This document shows positions 54,968 to 64,000 of a stretch of DNA of 64,000 nt, in pieces. The notes beneath the pieces were generated by a model. It was not told the origin of the DNA, did not search any database, and worked only from the letters and a program-made list of their open reading frames with translations. The stretch covers positions 1 to 64,000 of the forward strand of contig NZ_PVWN01000006.1 in assembly GCF_003003885.1 (NCBI RefSeq). Direction: 5' to 3'. The translations under genes and the position numbers were made by a program. Source of the stretch: Chlorogloea sp. CCALA 695. Its GTDB lineage: Bacteria > Cyanobacteriota > Cyanobacteriia > Cyanobacteriales > Chroococcidiopsidaceae. Numbering within the stretch: the stretch's first letter is position 1; every line of letters begins with the position of its first letter.

Positions 54968-55702
54968 ATGAAATTTATTGGGATCGATCTAGGTTGGAAA
55001 TCGCAACCAAGCGGGTTATGTTGCTTGGAATTGGTAGACTTAAACTTAAATTTACTCAATTTAGATCGCCTTGAAGCAATTTCTGATGTGCTTTTTTGGT
55101 TAGACAACTGCGTTCAACTTCAAGATAGCGCGATCGTGGCTGTAGATGCCCCAACAATCATCCCCAACCTGACGGGAAGCCGCTTACCAGACAAACTAAC
55201 CCATAAATATTTTGGACGCTACCATGCGGGTTGTTATCCGGCTAATCTTGGTCTGGCTTTTGCCGATCGCACTGTTGGTTTTGGCATAGAACTAGAAAAC
55301 CGAGGTTTTGTCCACGCGCCAGAAATTACACCTCAACAACTAGGTAGATATCAAATTGAAGTATTCCCCCATCCGGCGATCATAGAATTATTTAACTTAC
55401 CTTTAATTCTCAAGTACAAAAAAGGACGCATATTAGAGCGGCGCTTAGAACTAATTAAACTGCATAGATATATTGTGGATGTTTTGCCCACCTTTAAACC
55501 CGCTCTCAATCTAAATTCTCATCCGGTATTGTTTGCCGAAATCCCGACAACAGGAAAAGCTTTAAAAGCTTTAGAAGACAAGTTAGATAGTATAGTTTGC
55601 GCTTACGTTGGCGCTTACTGGTGGTTTTGGGGAAAAGAAAGAAATATAGTGTTAGGAAGTCGCGCTAACGGTTATATTGTGATTCCCAAACGCGAGAATT
55701 AG
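54968..55702 (+). CDS. DUF429 domain-containing protein
   Basis: This 244-residue protein begins MKFIGIDLGWKSQPSGLCCL, an RNase H-like Asp start. AIVAVDAPTIIPN (second Asp), the PANLGLAFADR region and YQIEVFPHPAIIELF follow, which is the usual DUF429 layout. Function is unknown; the fold suggests nuclease or phosphotransfer chemistry. It ends by overlapping the convergent hydrolase gene by 4 bases. Confidence 0.87.
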   Translation: MKFIGIDLGWKSQPSGLCCLELVDLNLNLLNLDRLEAISDVLFWLDNCVQLQDSAIVAVDAPTIIPNLTGSRLPDKLTHKYFGRYHAGCYPANLGLAFADRTVGFGIELENRGFVHAPEITPQQLGRYQIEVFPHPAIIELFNLPLILKYKKGRILERRLELIKLHRYIVDVLPTFKPALNLNSHPVLFAEIPTTGKALKALEDKLDSIVCAYVGAYWWFWGKERNIVLGSRANGYIVIPKREN

Positions 55703-58437
55703 CGGTTCTTTTTGATAACCATGCGATCGCCATAAACTAATAATCGCTCTATAGTATCGATCCGATTCAACCAAACTTTAAATTGGTAAGGATTTTCTAA
55801 CCGATAAAAACGCATTCCATCAATAAATTGCGACTCAAAGGCACTCAGCGCCCCTTTGGCGGTACTCAATCGCCCAGGTGTAGGATTAGCTGCAAGTTCG
55901 GCTAAAGCCGTTTCTAATACCTTTGCTTTGGCGTTAAAAGTGGGTTGTCCGCTTTTTACTAAAATAAGTTGTTTATTAGCTAATAAATAATCCCATTGCT
56001 GTTGTAAAGAGGTAAATCTAGCCGCCGCCGCATCGAAAGGCTGACGGTAAGGAATTGGCTCTTTTGCAACCCCTTGGGTGCGTTGAAAAATCCCTTGCAA
56101 GTCGCTGTTGAGATTATCTACAGCAAATAGAGCGTAACCACTAATGGGCAAATCTCGCACTAACTGAATTTGATCTACTGCTACGGGAGACGTTAAATTA
56201 AGTAGACGAATTCCTGGTACAACCAGCGCCGATCCTAACTTAGTTGAATTAATCCAAGGTTGAGCAAGACGCTGAAAACGGTAAGTATCTAGCGCGTAAG
56301 TCATGGGAATAATTAAATCTACATCTCCCCTTTGCGCCCAGACTTCCCAATGCTGCTGTAATTTATTTAGGCGCTCATGTTCCGAAAGTGGAAACACTGC
56401 CACAGACATAATTATATTTGGGCGAGTTTTTCGCAATTTTTGCGCTACTTGAGCGACAAAAGAATCAATTTGCAAGGTGCGAAAATCTGTCCATTTTTGC
56501 CACAATAGGCGATCGCGCGGACTAATCTCAGTAGGATCTACGCCCGTTAACTGCTTAAACTGCTGCCTTGAAGCTGTACCATAACCGTAAGTGCGATCGG
56601 CGGCGGGATCTTGAAAAGGATAGCGAATGTAGTCTAGTTGCAAGCCATCAATTTTATAACGCTGGGCAATTTCATCGCACAAAGCTAGTAAATACTGACG
56701 CGCTTGGGGATTTGCTGGATCTAAAAACGGCTTATTTTGACCGGGTGGAAACAAACTACCCCGGTTATCATAACTTGCCCAATCGGGATTAGCCGCAATC
56801 ACTGGCCCCGGATAGTTAGCAGGTTGATTAACTAACTTATTATGACGTTGATTGCCGACAGCAAAAGCCCATACCCAGGCGTGCAATTCTATTCCTCGCT
56901 CGTGAGCTAACTTGACTCCCGACTCTAAAGGATCCCAACCTTTGACTAAAGGGTTTGCTTGGGGGGCAATTTTACTCGGATAAATGGGATAACCAGCATT
57001 AACGGTTTCAAGAAAAACAGTATTAATTCCCGCCTCTGCTAATTTGTCAAATATTTTTGCTAACCCTGACTCGGAGCCTGCACGAACAATTGTGCCTCTA
57101 TCTAACCACATAGCACGAATTTCGGGTTGAGAAATCGGGCGGTTAGTGGGGTAATTTTTCCACAACAATTGAGAGGCTCTCAGCCACTCACTTCTTGCTT
57201 TGGTGTAGTTTCTGGTGTTAACTAGCCCAGGTAAGGTTTTGGCAATTTCTCTAGCTTTATCCAAGGCTTGAGTTGCACTTTGAGGTATAGCGGTAATTTT
57301 AGAACTAGCTATTTCTGTAGTTTCTGGGGAGCGATGATTGCGGGAATTTGCGGCTAGTTGGGCGCTTTCAAATCTACCAATCAAGTTATCTAATTCTTGA
57401 CGCAGAGCGATCGCTTCTAACCCTGTAATAGGAGTTTTGGCATTGGGGGAAACTAATCCCCTTGGTGCTAATCTGTCTAATGGCTCATCGGAGGCTGGCG
57501 TTATAAAGCTTGTTTCTACTCTATTACTTGGACGATCAGCTATGGGCGGTGCAATTTGTCTTGTTATATTTGTAGGCGTTTGAGTTGTTTGTCTTGTTAC
57601 AGGTTTGTTTGGCGTGACGGCAACTCTATTTGTGTTTGTGGCTACTGCGCCATTGCAATTTTTGGGTTTATTAATACTTGTACTTGCAGCTAATTTGACA
57701 TGGCGGCTGAGGGCGGCTTTTAACCACGCGGTATCAAATTCTGTAGTAGTAGCAGCATTTGTTCCCCAATTCCAACCTAAAAGCGTCGTGCGCTCAGTAG
57801 TAACAACGGCGGAGGGAGTGCTAGGCGATTGCCAAACGGCGGCGGTTTGGCTAGTTACGCCTGTGGGAATTACCGATCCTCCCCAAGCTGTACCGCCTAA
57901 AGAATCTCTTACCCATTGTTGGGAATTAGTTTTTAATGGTTGTAACTTTGATGGCGCTTTAAACCCAAACCCCCAATAAGCTCCCAAAAGACTCCGCATT
58001 AGTTGCCTAACTCCGGGTTGACTTCTATTACCTACTGCGCCGCTAGTAATTACCCGTCCGCCTTTACTCATCCATCCTTCTAAAGCGATCGCCTGAGCGG
58101 GGGAAATTGTCTCGATATTCGGCAAAAATACCACTGGGCGATCGCTTAAATCTGTTACGCTTCTTACACTTGCTAAATCAATAACACAATAATTTATTCC
58201 CGATGCCTGCAAACGTGTAGTAATAGTTTGCCAGTATTGAGTATTTTCTTCGCTTTTGACTACGCCTAATATTTCGGTTTCCGCAGCCTCACTAGGTAAA
58301 GTAAATAGGGGCAAAAAGCTTGCACTCCAAGCAATTACTCCTAACCAAGCACAAAAACTCTTATTTGCTACTTTTTTGCGGCTAAAAGTAGCCATTCCTA
58401 CTAATCGCAGCACGGGTAAACTTAATTTTGTTGGCAT
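55699..58437 (-). CDS. secreted GHL10-type glycoside-hydrolase-like protein
   Basis: This 912-residue protein has an N-terminal signal or anchor (FCAWLGVIAWSASFLPLF). A non-catalytic region of about 380 residues rich in Thr/Pro follows, then a family 10-like (DUF187/GHL10) domain: EIRAMWLDRGTIVRAGSESG, IELHAWVWAFAVG, RYKIDGLQLDYIRYPFQDPA and DVDLIIPMTYALDTYRF. It may cut or bind cell-wall or sheath glycans. Its ATG overlaps the stop of the upstream gene by one base. Confidence 0.88.
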   Translation of the reverse strand: MPTKLSLPVLRLVGMATFSRKKVANKSFCAWLGVIAWSASFLPLFTLPSEAAETEILGVVKSEENTQYWQTITTRLQASGINYCVIDLASVRSVTDLSDRPVVFLPNIETISPAQAIALEGWMSKGGRVITSGAVGNRSQPGVRQLMRSLLGAYWGFGFKAPSKLQPLKTNSQQWVRDSLGGTAWGGSVIPTGVTSQTAAVWQSPSTPSAVVTTERTTLLGWNWGTNAATTTEFDTAWLKAALSRHVKLAASTSINKPKNCNGAVATNTNRVAVTPNKPVTRQTTQTPTNITRQIAPPIADRPSNRVETSFITPASDEPLDRLAPRGLVSPNAKTPITGLEAIALRQELDNLIGRFESAQLAANSRNHRSPETTEIASSKITAIPQSATQALDKAREIAKTLPGLVNTRNYTKARSEWLRASQLLWKNYPTNRPISQPEIRAMWLDRGTIVRAGSESGLAKIFDKLAEAGINTVFLETVNAGYPIYPSKIAPQANPLVKGWDPLESGVKLAHERGIELHAWVWAFAVGNQRHNKLVNQPANYPGPVIAANPDWASYDNRGSLFPPGQNKPFLDPANPQARQYLLALCDEIAQRYKIDGLQLDYIRYPFQDPAADRTYGYGTASRQQFKQLTGVDPTEISPRDRLLWQKWTDFRTLQIDSFVAQVAQKLRKTRPNIIMSVAVFPLSEHERLNKLQQHWEVWAQRGDVDLIIPMTYALDTYRFQRLAQPWINSTKLGSALVVPGIRLLNLTSPVAVDQIQLVRDLPISGYALFAVDNLNSDLQGIFQRTQGVAKEPIPYRQPFDAAAARFTSLQQQWDYLLANKQLILVKSGQPTFNAKAKVLETALAELAANPTPGRLSTAKGALSAFESQFIDGMRFYRLENPYQFKVWLNRIDTIERLLVYGDRMVIKKNR

Positions 58438-59759
58438 TATTTAATACAAGTCTCGATTAGCTCGGCAATCCCCCGGACGGGCAAAATTGGCGTATTGAGT
58501 TCTGATGCAAGTTCGGTAACGGTCATGTCGTCTAAAAAACAAGTATCATCATGCTTGAGCATCATAGCAGGTAGCAGCACTCCATCACCTAAGTAGTTCT
58601 GTTGTAACCCTGATAACAAATCTTGTCCAGTTAATAAGCCTGTAACTGTAATATTTTGTCCCCAATAATTGCTACATAGGGCAACCATAGTTATTTCTAA
58701 GTTTTCTACTTTATTTAGCCGCTCTACAATTGGCTGAAAAGCTTTTTCAACAGCGTTACCTACTACCCAAGTAAGTTTTTTGACTGTGGAGATTTGCTTG
58801 GGCAAGCTTTCGGCGGCTAAGTCAAATTCTTTGAGAAAAGAGCGAATTGAACCGACACCATTATCTATCTGCGGGTAGTTTTCATAATGAGATTCAGTCG
58901 GTACTTCTTGCCCTGCAATCAAAAACCATTCGTCAGCTAACCAGGCAAAAGTAGACTTTAAAGAAGTGCGAAATTTGGTTTGCAAATTTTGCACTTGTTG
59001 GATAACTTCGGCGGCTTTTTCTGGAGAAACGGGGATTAATTCGTCTTCGGTGGGGCGAAACTTAGTTAAACCTACAGGAACAACAGCAACCGATGCTACG
59101 GCGGGACTTTTGCCTTTATGAAAAGATGCCAAATCTAAGAGAGTTTTTTCTAAATGATCGCCGTCATTTATTCCGGGACATACTACTACTTGAGCGTGAA
59201 TTTGTAGCCGCTTTTGTTGAAACCACGTGATTTGTTGTAATATTTCCCCAGCGCGAGGATTTTTTAATAGTTTAGTTCTAATTTCTGGCTCCGTGGCGTG
59301 GACAGATACAAACAAGGGCGATAGACGCATTTGCTCTATTCTTGACCATTCTTTTTGACTTAAGTTAGTCAACGTGAGGTAAGAGCCATAAAGAAAGCTG
59401 AGGCGGTAATCATCGTCCTTAAAATACAAGCTTTCGCGCTTACCAGGGGGCTGTTGATCGATAAAGCAAAAAGGGCAGCGATTATTACACTGAATTAAAT
59501 TATCAAATAAAGCGCTGTCAAATTCTAATCCCAAGCCTTCGTCGTAATCTTTCTCAATTTCTAAGAGATGAGTTTTTCCTGTAGTGTCGATTACTTCTAG
59601 CTCTAACAGTTCGTCGGCGCACAAAAATTGATAGTCTATCAAGTCGCGGGGGTTTGTGCCGTTGATAGATATAATAGCGTCGCCAACTTCAAAACCCATT
59701 TCGGCGGCGATGGAGTCAGGGAGAATTTTAGTAATTTTGGCGGGATTGATGGCATTCAT
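58437..59759 (-). CDS. PDZ-radical SAM-DUF512 protein (TIGR03279 type)
   Basis: This 440-residue protein has an N-terminal PDZ-like part (DSIAAEMGFEVGDAIISING), a radical-SAM-like cluster CNNRCPFCFIDQQPPGKRE (CxxxCxxC) and a DUF512 end. It matches a family conserved across cyanobacteria and some Firmicutes. No substrate is known. It is coupled to the GHL10-like gene. Confidence 0.9.
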   Translation of the reverse strand: MNAINPAKITKILPDSIAAEMGFEVGDAIISINGTNPRDLIDYQFLCADELLELEVIDTTGKTHLLEIEKDYDEGLGLEFDSALFDNLIQCNNRCPFCFIDQQPPGKRESLYFKDDDYRLSFLYGSYLTLTNLSQKEWSRIEQMRLSPLFVSVHATEPEIRTKLLKNPRAGEILQQITWFQQKRLQIHAQVVVCPGINDGDHLEKTLLDLASFHKGKSPAVASVAVVPVGLTKFRPTEDELIPVSPEKAAEVIQQVQNLQTKFRTSLKSTFAWLADEWFLIAGQEVPTESHYENYPQIDNGVGSIRSFLKEFDLAAESLPKQISTVKKLTWVVGNAVEKAFQPIVERLNKVENLEITMVALCSNYWGQNITVTGLLTGQDLLSGLQQNYLGDGVLLPAMMLKHDDTCFLDDMTVTELASELNTPILPVRGIAELIETCIK

Positions 59760-59782
59760 AAATCTTTGAGGCGGCGCAGCTT

Positions 59783-60724
59783 TTAGCTATTTGGCAATAA
59801 GTTAGTAGCGATCGCACTTAAAATAGCTATGCCAAAAGCTAGTCTGTACCAAACAAATACCCAGGTGTTTTGAGTTTGTAAGAAGCGCAGTAACCAAGCG
59901 ATCGCTAAATAAGAAAATATCGCAGCAGAAATTACGCCCACAACCATTGTAACTATCCCGTCGTTGCTTATTCCTGTCTCTAATACATCTTTTAGTTCTA
60001 CAAGTCCGGCTAAAGTAATTGCCGGGATACCCAGCAAAAAAGAAAATCGAGCCGCCGCACCTCTTTCTAAGCCCATAAATAACCCCGCCGTCAGTGTCGA
60101 TCCAGAGCGCGATACACCGGGGATAAGAGCTATAGCTTGAGCAAGTCCCATTAGTATCCCATCAGTGACGGTTAATTTTTCAAAGTTACGCTGGCGCTTG
60201 CCTACTTGCTCTGCTAATCCTAGTACCAGTGACATTACTATAGATGCGATCGCAATTGCGCCTAAACTTCGTACTGGGGAATTATTAAAATCTTTAATAA
60301 ATGTTTTTATTAATAGTCCAAAAAATAGTATAGGTAAAGTTCCCAGCAATATTCCAATTGCTAGGCGCAAATCGTAGGATTTATAATTTTTCTGCTTAAT
60401 TGCCGTAAATGCCCCAATAGTAATTTGAGTTAAATCGCTCCAAAAATACCATAGTACGGCGGCGATACTTCCTAGCTGAATTACCGCAGTAAAAGCTACT
60501 CCCGGATCTCCCCAGCCTAACAATACAGGGATTACTTTTAAGTGAGCGGTACTACTAATAGGCAAAAATTCTGTAAGTCCTTGCACCATCCCCAGAATAA
60601 TTGCTTGAAAAACATTCGGTTGAGTCGTAGTTGTTGCTGGCATTTGACTCCATACTTTTACTGGTATGGCAACAACCGCAACGGTACTAAAAAGCGCCAA
60701 AATTCGATATTTTATTGAAAACAT
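59783..60724 (-). CDS. uppP: undecaprenyl-diphosphate phosphatase
   Basis: This 313-residue membrane enzyme recycles the undecaprenyl carrier for peptidoglycan and polysaccharide synthesis. The active-site motifs are GMVQGLTEFLPISSTAHL and ALIPGVSRSGSTLTAGLFMGLER. A 35-residue N-terminal extension with a signal-like helix (ALFSTVAVVAIPV), beyond the usual family start, is present. An ATG start at the core is not available close by. It lies 23 bases upstream of the radical SAM gene in transcription order. Confidence 0.93.
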   Translation of the reverse strand: MFSIKYRILALFSTVAVVAIPVKVWSQMPATTTTQPNVFQAIILGMVQGLTEFLPISSTAHLKVIPVLLGWGDPGVAFTAVIQLGSIAAVLWYFWSDLTQITIGAFTAIKQKNYKSYDLRLAIGILLGTLPILFFGLLIKTFIKDFNNSPVRSLGAIAIASIVMSLVLGLAEQVGKRQRNFEKLTVTDGILMGLAQAIALIPGVSRSGSTLTAGLFMGLERGAAARFSFLLGIPAITLAGLVELKDVLETGISNDGIVTMVVGVISAAIFSYLAIAWLLRFLQTQNTWVFVWYRLAFGIAILSAIATNLLPNS

Positions 60725-60832
60725 AATTTATTTTTTGAGAAGACTTACGCAGTGTCGCCTTAAATTGACGCTTTTGCCAACATTAAATCTTGCTCTTTCT
60801 CGGTAGTTCGTAATAATTAAGGTATTATTAAT

Positions 60833-60888
60833 ATGCCCCCCCAGGGCATCGATCTTATGTTATCGTTAAGTAAGATTAAGTTAAGTAA
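60833..60888. promoter_or_regulatory. hairpin and TTAAGTAA repeats in the uppP / DUF3120 promoter region
   Basis: ATGCCC and GGGCAT form a small hairpin (60833-60849). TTAAGTAA occurs twice (60866-60873 and 60881-60888), with a third TTAAG between them. On the minus strand CTTAACTT fits one unit of the cyanobacterial Pho box, but the neighbouring units do not, so Pho control is not claimed. Confidence 0.3.
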
Positions 60889-60907
60889 ATAATATTAATA
60901 TAGTACC

Positions 60908-61642
60908 TTGGTTAACCAAACATTGCCCCCTTACAGCGTCGCAACTACAGCGTTAGCAACCGCCGAATCGCCCAGAGTTAGCAATATAAATATTTCTTGG
61001 CAAGTTGGCTTTCGGCAAGCTTGGTTAATTTTTGGAGCGGCGATTTTTTTAGTAACCGTACCCGTATTTATTGAAGCGCCTTTAGTGCGGGTACTTCCCC
61101 TGTTGAGCTTGGTACTAACGGCGGGGTGGTTGTGGCTGAGTTATAAGTTGATGAGTACACCCAAAACTTATATTTGGGGAGACTTATTACTAGGTTTTAG
61201 TTGGAGTTGGTTAGCAGGCTCGGTTTACTGGGGCTGGATGCGCTGGGAACCTTTGTTACATTTGCCTGTAGAAGCGATCGCCTTGCCTTTTGCGATCGCC
61301 GCTTTAAAGCGCGGCTGGGGGAAAGTAGGCAACTATTTTTATCTAGGTTCCTTACTCGGAACAGTATTAACAGATATATATTTTTATTCAGTCGATTTGA
61401 TTCCTCACTGGCGGCAGATTATGCTTGAGCCAGAATTGACACCAAGTATTTTACATAGTGCCTTGGCGCAAGTGCAAACACCCCTAGGGCAAGGTTTAGC
61501 AATAATTCTCGCTACTGTGTTGCTAGTTTGTGGGACGTTGCCTTTGCTATCTAAACAACTGCATTGGTGGGCTTTTGGGGGAGCGGTGCTGAGTACAATT
61601 TTAGTAGACAGCTTATTTTTAGTTGCCGCGATCGCCGCTTAG
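60908..61642 (+). CDS. DUF3120 membrane protein
   Basis: This 244-residue protein has about six to seven hydrophobic helices. FRQAWLIFGAAIFLVTVPVF, LLGFSWSWLAGSVYWGWMRW and YLGSLLGTVLTDIYFYSVDL are DUF3120-like and appear restricted to cyanobacteria. Function is unknown. The only upstream start is the TTG at 60908. Its stop lies 2 bases from the end of the convergent ycf29 gene. Confidence 0.82.
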   Translation: MVNQTLPPYSVATTALATAESPRVSNINISWQVGFRQAWLIFGAAIFLVTVPVFIEAPLVRVLPLLSLVLTAGWLWLSYKLMSTPKTYIWGDLLLGFSWSWLAGSVYWGWMRWEPLLHLPVEAIALPFAIAALKRGWGKVGNYFYLGSLLGTVLTDIYFYSVDLIPHWRQIMLEPELTPSILHSALAQVQTPLGQGLAIILATVLLVCGTLPLLSKQLHWWAFGGAVLSTILVDSLFLVAAIAA

Positions 61643-61644
61643 AA

Positions 61645-62337
61645 CTATTTAGCTAATCCATGTTCTAAAGCAAAACGTACTAATTCTGTGCGGCTATTTG
61701 TCCCAGTTTTGCTAAATAGACGACTAACATATTTTTCGACATTGCGGACGCTAGTTTGCAGTTGACGGGCAATTTCTTTATTCATTAGCCCGGTTGTAAC
61801 TAAATCTAGTACGCTTTGTTCTCTAGGTGTGAGGTCAATTTTAAATGGCATCGGCGTTTGCACAATACCGTTTTTTTGAGTAAGAATCGCCTTAATTTGG
61901 GCAATTTGATTAGCTAAATCGGCAAGATCGGGGATTTCGCCGTTTTCCTTGGTAGGTGCAACTACACGACGTTCAAGCAAGTTTTCGATGATCGCTACCA
62001 ATTCGTCAGGATCGAAAGGTTTAGACAAATAAGCATCGCACCGCGCTTGATAGCCTTGAATGCGATCGCCTGTCATGCCTTTGGCGGTTAAAAATATCAC
62101 AGGAAGGGCTGTAAATCTAGCATCGTCGCGCAATTGTTTGAGAAACTGGTAGCCGTCTACTTGGGGCATCATAATGTCAGAGATTACCAAGTCGGGGGTT
62201 GTTTGTTGCATCAATTCCCAGCCTTCACGAGCATTACTTGCTACTTGAACGCTAAAGCCACTTTCGGTTAAATAATCTTTGACAGCCTCGCGCAATCCTG
62301 GCTCATCATCTACCAATAACAGTTGTGCTGACGACAT
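61645..62337 (-). CDS. ycf29: NarL/LuxR-type response regulator, Ycf29-like
   Basis: This 230-residue protein has a complete receiver domain (LLLVDDEPGLREAVKDYL with the acidic pair, LVISDIMMPQVDG with the phospho-Asp, LSKPFDPDEL with Lys). A LuxR-type helix-turn-helix follows (LTPREQSVLDLVTTGLMNKE, VRNVEKYVSRLFSKTGTNSR). The C-terminal sequence is nearly that of Ycf29 of red-algal plastids. Targets are unknown. It has a complete acidic pocket, unlike the NblR-like gene. Confidence 0.85.
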   Translation of the reverse strand: MSSAQLLLVDDEPGLREAVKDYLTESGFSVQVASNAREGWELMQQTTPDLVISDIMMPQVDGYQFLKQLRDDARFTALPVIFLTAKGMTGDRIQGYQARCDAYLSKPFDPDELVAIIENLLERRVVAPTKENGEIPDLADLANQIAQIKAILTQKNGIVQTPMPFKIDLTPREQSVLDLVTTGLMNKEIARQLQTSVRNVEKYVSRLFSKTGTNSRTELVRFALEHGLAK

Positions 62338-62438
62338 TAATTTAAGTTTCCTCTAAGATTTTTAAACAACGATAGTCTTCCACTTCATAGATAATTAATA
62401 CCTATTGCATGATGGCGGCTATCTACAAGATTAGCTAT

Positions 62439-62858
62439 TTACAAACTAACTAAAACCGAATTGCCTTCAATTTTAGCTTTGTAAGTTTTCAAAGGCTTAG
62501 AAGCGGGCCCTTTTAATACTTTGCCATCTGTGCCAAATTCTGAAGCATGGCAAGGACAAACAAATTTTTGTGACTTCGCAGCCCACGTTACAGCACAACC
62601 AGCGTGAGTACAGGTAGGATTTACAGCGCTAAGATTGCTGGTGGGACTGGTACGAACTACTAAAACTGCACCAACTGGAGACCTTTTGTTAAGCAACTGA
62701 TTATTTTTACCTAACTGTGCTGTTGTACCTACGGGCTTAAACCCACCTTTATTATTCGCTTCTGCTTGAGTAGTGGGGGTACACGCGGCGATCGCAATGG
62801 GCAAAGAACTTGCTAACCAACCTACACCTACCCAGTTCAAAAAAGCTCGACGATTCAT
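62439..62858 (-). CDS. Rieske [2Fe-2S] protein, probable Tat-exported lipoprotein
   Basis: This 139-residue protein has a twin-arginine start (MNRRAFLNWVGVGWL) and a lipobox-like IAIAAC, so it is probably exported folded and lipid-anchored. The Rieske cluster ligands are CTHAGC and CPCH. It has only the 2Fe-2S domain and no membrane helix of a b6f subunit. Its partner is unknown. It is divergent from nirA across a 407-base gap. Confidence 0.88.
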   Translation of the reverse strand: MNRRAFLNWVGVGWLASSLPIAIAACTPTTQAEANNKGGFKPVGTTAQLGKNNQLLNKRSPVGAVLVVRTSPTSNLSAVNPTCTHAGCAVTWAAKSQKFVCPCHASEFGTDGKVLKGPASKPLKTYKAKIEGNSVLVSL

Positions 62859-62973
62859 ACCATTGTCCTTAGTTTTGATTTAAAAAATTTGCAAAAATTA
62901 ACAGTATCCCCAGATTTTTAGCTGTTATTTTATTAATTCATCTCTCTTTTGACAGGTATTTTATGAAAAAAAT

Positions 62974-62988
62974 GCATAATTTTTATGC
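62974..62988. promoter_or_regulatory. GCATAA-ttt-TTATGC inverted repeat upstream of nirA
   Basis: Six-base perfect arms with a 3-nt spacer occur 278 bases before the nirA ATG. LysR-type regulators such as NtcB use short inverted repeats near nitrate-assimilation promoters, but the spacing and sequence are not a clear match, so the role is inferred. Confidence 0.25.
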
Positions 62989-63151
62989 GTTTTAGTCATA
63001 TAACTCAATATTTTGTTACTAAAGATACGAACTTAATTGTTAATTAATCCTAACTTGAATAATAACAAGCATTTAAAAATTGTCTAAGCAATGAGTGCCT
63101 AAATACAAGCATCGCGCCTAAACAGAACGATTCTTAGTTCTTCCAAATGGT

Positions 63152-63193
63152 GTAGCGCAAGATACGAACTTAGTGCTTGAAGTCTAATAACCT
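63152..63193 (+). promoter_or_regulatory. NtcA-activated promoter of nirA
   Basis: GTA-N8-TAC (63152-63165) is the NtcA consensus. It is followed after exactly 22 bases by TAACCT (63188-63193), which fits the TAN3T -10 box of class II NtcA promoters. The gene starts 72 bases later. NtcA with 2-oxoglutarate turns on nirA under nitrogen limitation. Confidence 0.8.
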
Positions 63194-63265
63194 AGCAACA
63201 AATAGCAGCTTTTTTAAATTTATGCGACTTCAAAGCTAGGTAAACGAAAATATAAGGTTTAGTTC

Positions 63266-64000
63266 ATGACAGAAGATGCGATCGCCAAAACGAGCCTAAA
63301 TAAATTTGAGAAGCTTAAAAAAGAAAAAGATGGGTTAGCGGTAAAAGCAGAATTGGCTCAATTTGCGTCTATAGGCTGGGAAGCTATGGACGACACCGAT
63401 AGAGAACATCGGCTAAAGTGGTTGGGCGTATTTTTTCGTCCCGTCACCCCCGGCAAATTCATGATGCGGATGCGTTTACCTAACGGGATTATAAATAGCC
63501 AGCAGTTGCGAACCTTGGGAGAAATAGTCGAAAATTACGGCGATGACGGTTGCGCGGACATTACAACTAGGCAAAATATTCAATTGCGCGGCGTAAGAAT
63601 AGAAGACTTGCCAGATATTTTTAATAAAATGCAGCAAGTAGGCTTAACCAGCGTCCAGTCGGGAATGGACAACGTTCGTAACATTACAGGAGATCCTATA
63701 GCTGGATTAGATGCAGACGAACTATTTGACACGCGGGAACTAGCAAGTCAAATTCAGGACATGATTACGGGTAACGGTGAAGGTAATTTAGAATTTACAA
63801 ACTTACCCAGAAAGTTTAATATTGCCCTTTCGGGCGGGCGAGACAATTCAATTCACGCCGAAATCAACGATTTAGCATTTATTCCCGCTTATAAAGACGA
63901 GCAATTTGGCTTTAATGTCTTAGTTGGTGGCTTTTTCTCTGCCAAGCGCTGCGATGCGGCGATTCCTTTAAATGCTTGGGTAGCACCATCGGACGTAGTA
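63266..64000 (+). CDS. nirA: ferredoxin-nitrite reductase, 5' part (runs off window)
   Basis: The ATG at 63266 follows AAGG and opens a frame of 245 codons that reaches the window end. NirA reduces nitrite to ammonium with electrons from ferredoxin, using sirohaem and a 4Fe-4S cluster. The start (KFEKLKKEKDGLAVKAELA), DITTRQNIQLRGVRIEDLP, GLTSVQSGMDNVRNITGDP and NLPRKFNIALSGGRDNS are the typical N-terminal half. The sirohaem and cluster cysteines lie beyond the window. Nitrate transport and reductase genes usually follow. Confidence 0.95.
   Translation, partial: MTEDAIAKTSLNKFEKLKKEKDGLAVKAELAQFASIGWEAMDDTDREHRLKWLGVFFRPVTPGKFMMRMRLPNGIINSQQLRTLGEIVENYGDDGCADITTRQNIQLRGVRIEDLPDIFNKMQQVGLTSVQSGMDNVRNITGDPIAGLDADELFDTRELASQIQDMITGNGEGNLEFTNLPRKFNIALSGGRDNSIHAEINDLAFIPAYKDEQFGFNVLVGGFFSAKRCDAAIPLNAWVAPSDVV

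Noticed and set aside
60866..60888. Possible Pho box upstream of uppP
   Set aside because: Only one CTTAACTT-like unit fits the cyanobacterial Pho box; the expected regularly spaced second and third units are not present.

Overview
The window is chromosomal DNA from a beta-cyanobacterium. Signs of this are the abundant HIP1 octamers (GCGATCGC), chlorophyll synthase (chlG), cytochrome b6f subunit PetP, ferredoxin-thioredoxin reductase, a CpcS-type phycobiliprotein lyase, NblR- and NblB-like phycobilisome-degradation proteins, a plastid-type Ycf29 regulator and ferredoxin-nitrite reductase. The xisH/xisI pair and heptamer repeats fit a filamentous or large-genome lineage, but the genus cannot be fixed from this sequence.

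Layout. 1-1.4 kb: the 3' end of a group II intron, a Uma2-family nuclease gene and a dead catalase remnant. 1.4-11.6 kb: NblR-like regulator, oxidoreductase, ftrC, DUF58 protein, typA, an XRE regulator, a second Uma2 gene, a MalK/UgpC-type ATPase, mtnA and a VOC protein. 11.6-18 kb: dxs and a four-gene Gld-like ABC exporter operon. 18-29.5 kb: xisH/xisI, cpcS, an NblB-like HEAT protein, transporters, methyltransferases, a VanY peptidase, and rtcB interrupted by a 330-residue intein. 29.5-38 kb: a long minus-strand run (pyrD, a MoaD-like protein, thrC, secF, secD, pdhB, hemB). 38-45 kb: a PucC/BCD transporter, an IMPase, and a minus-strand photosynthesis cluster (petP, Get3-like ATPase, chlG, a Cys-rich protein, cupin, ChaN). 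45-53 kb: a partly decayed, AT-rich polysaccharide locus (epimerase, Wzm/Wzt-type exporter, glycosyltransferase, cysC) with at least three recognisable pseudogenes. 53-64 kb: glycerate kinase, DUF429, a GHL10-type hydrolase, a radical SAM/PDZ protein, uppP, Ycf29, a Rieske lipoprotein, and nirA running off the end behind a clear NtcA-type promoter.

The main points of interest are small palindromic repeats inserted in frame into xisH, xisI and the RtcB intein; the intein placed at the active-site cysteine of the RNA ligase; the broken polysaccharide genes, including a chimeric remnant of two genes; a UDP-glucuronate-epimerase-like protein that has lost the third glycine of its NAD motif; and a Get3-like ATPase with Arg in place of the P-loop Lys beside chlG and petP. 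No CRISPR array, rRNA or tRNA gene was seen. All functional calls come from reading motifs by eye. No database search was run.
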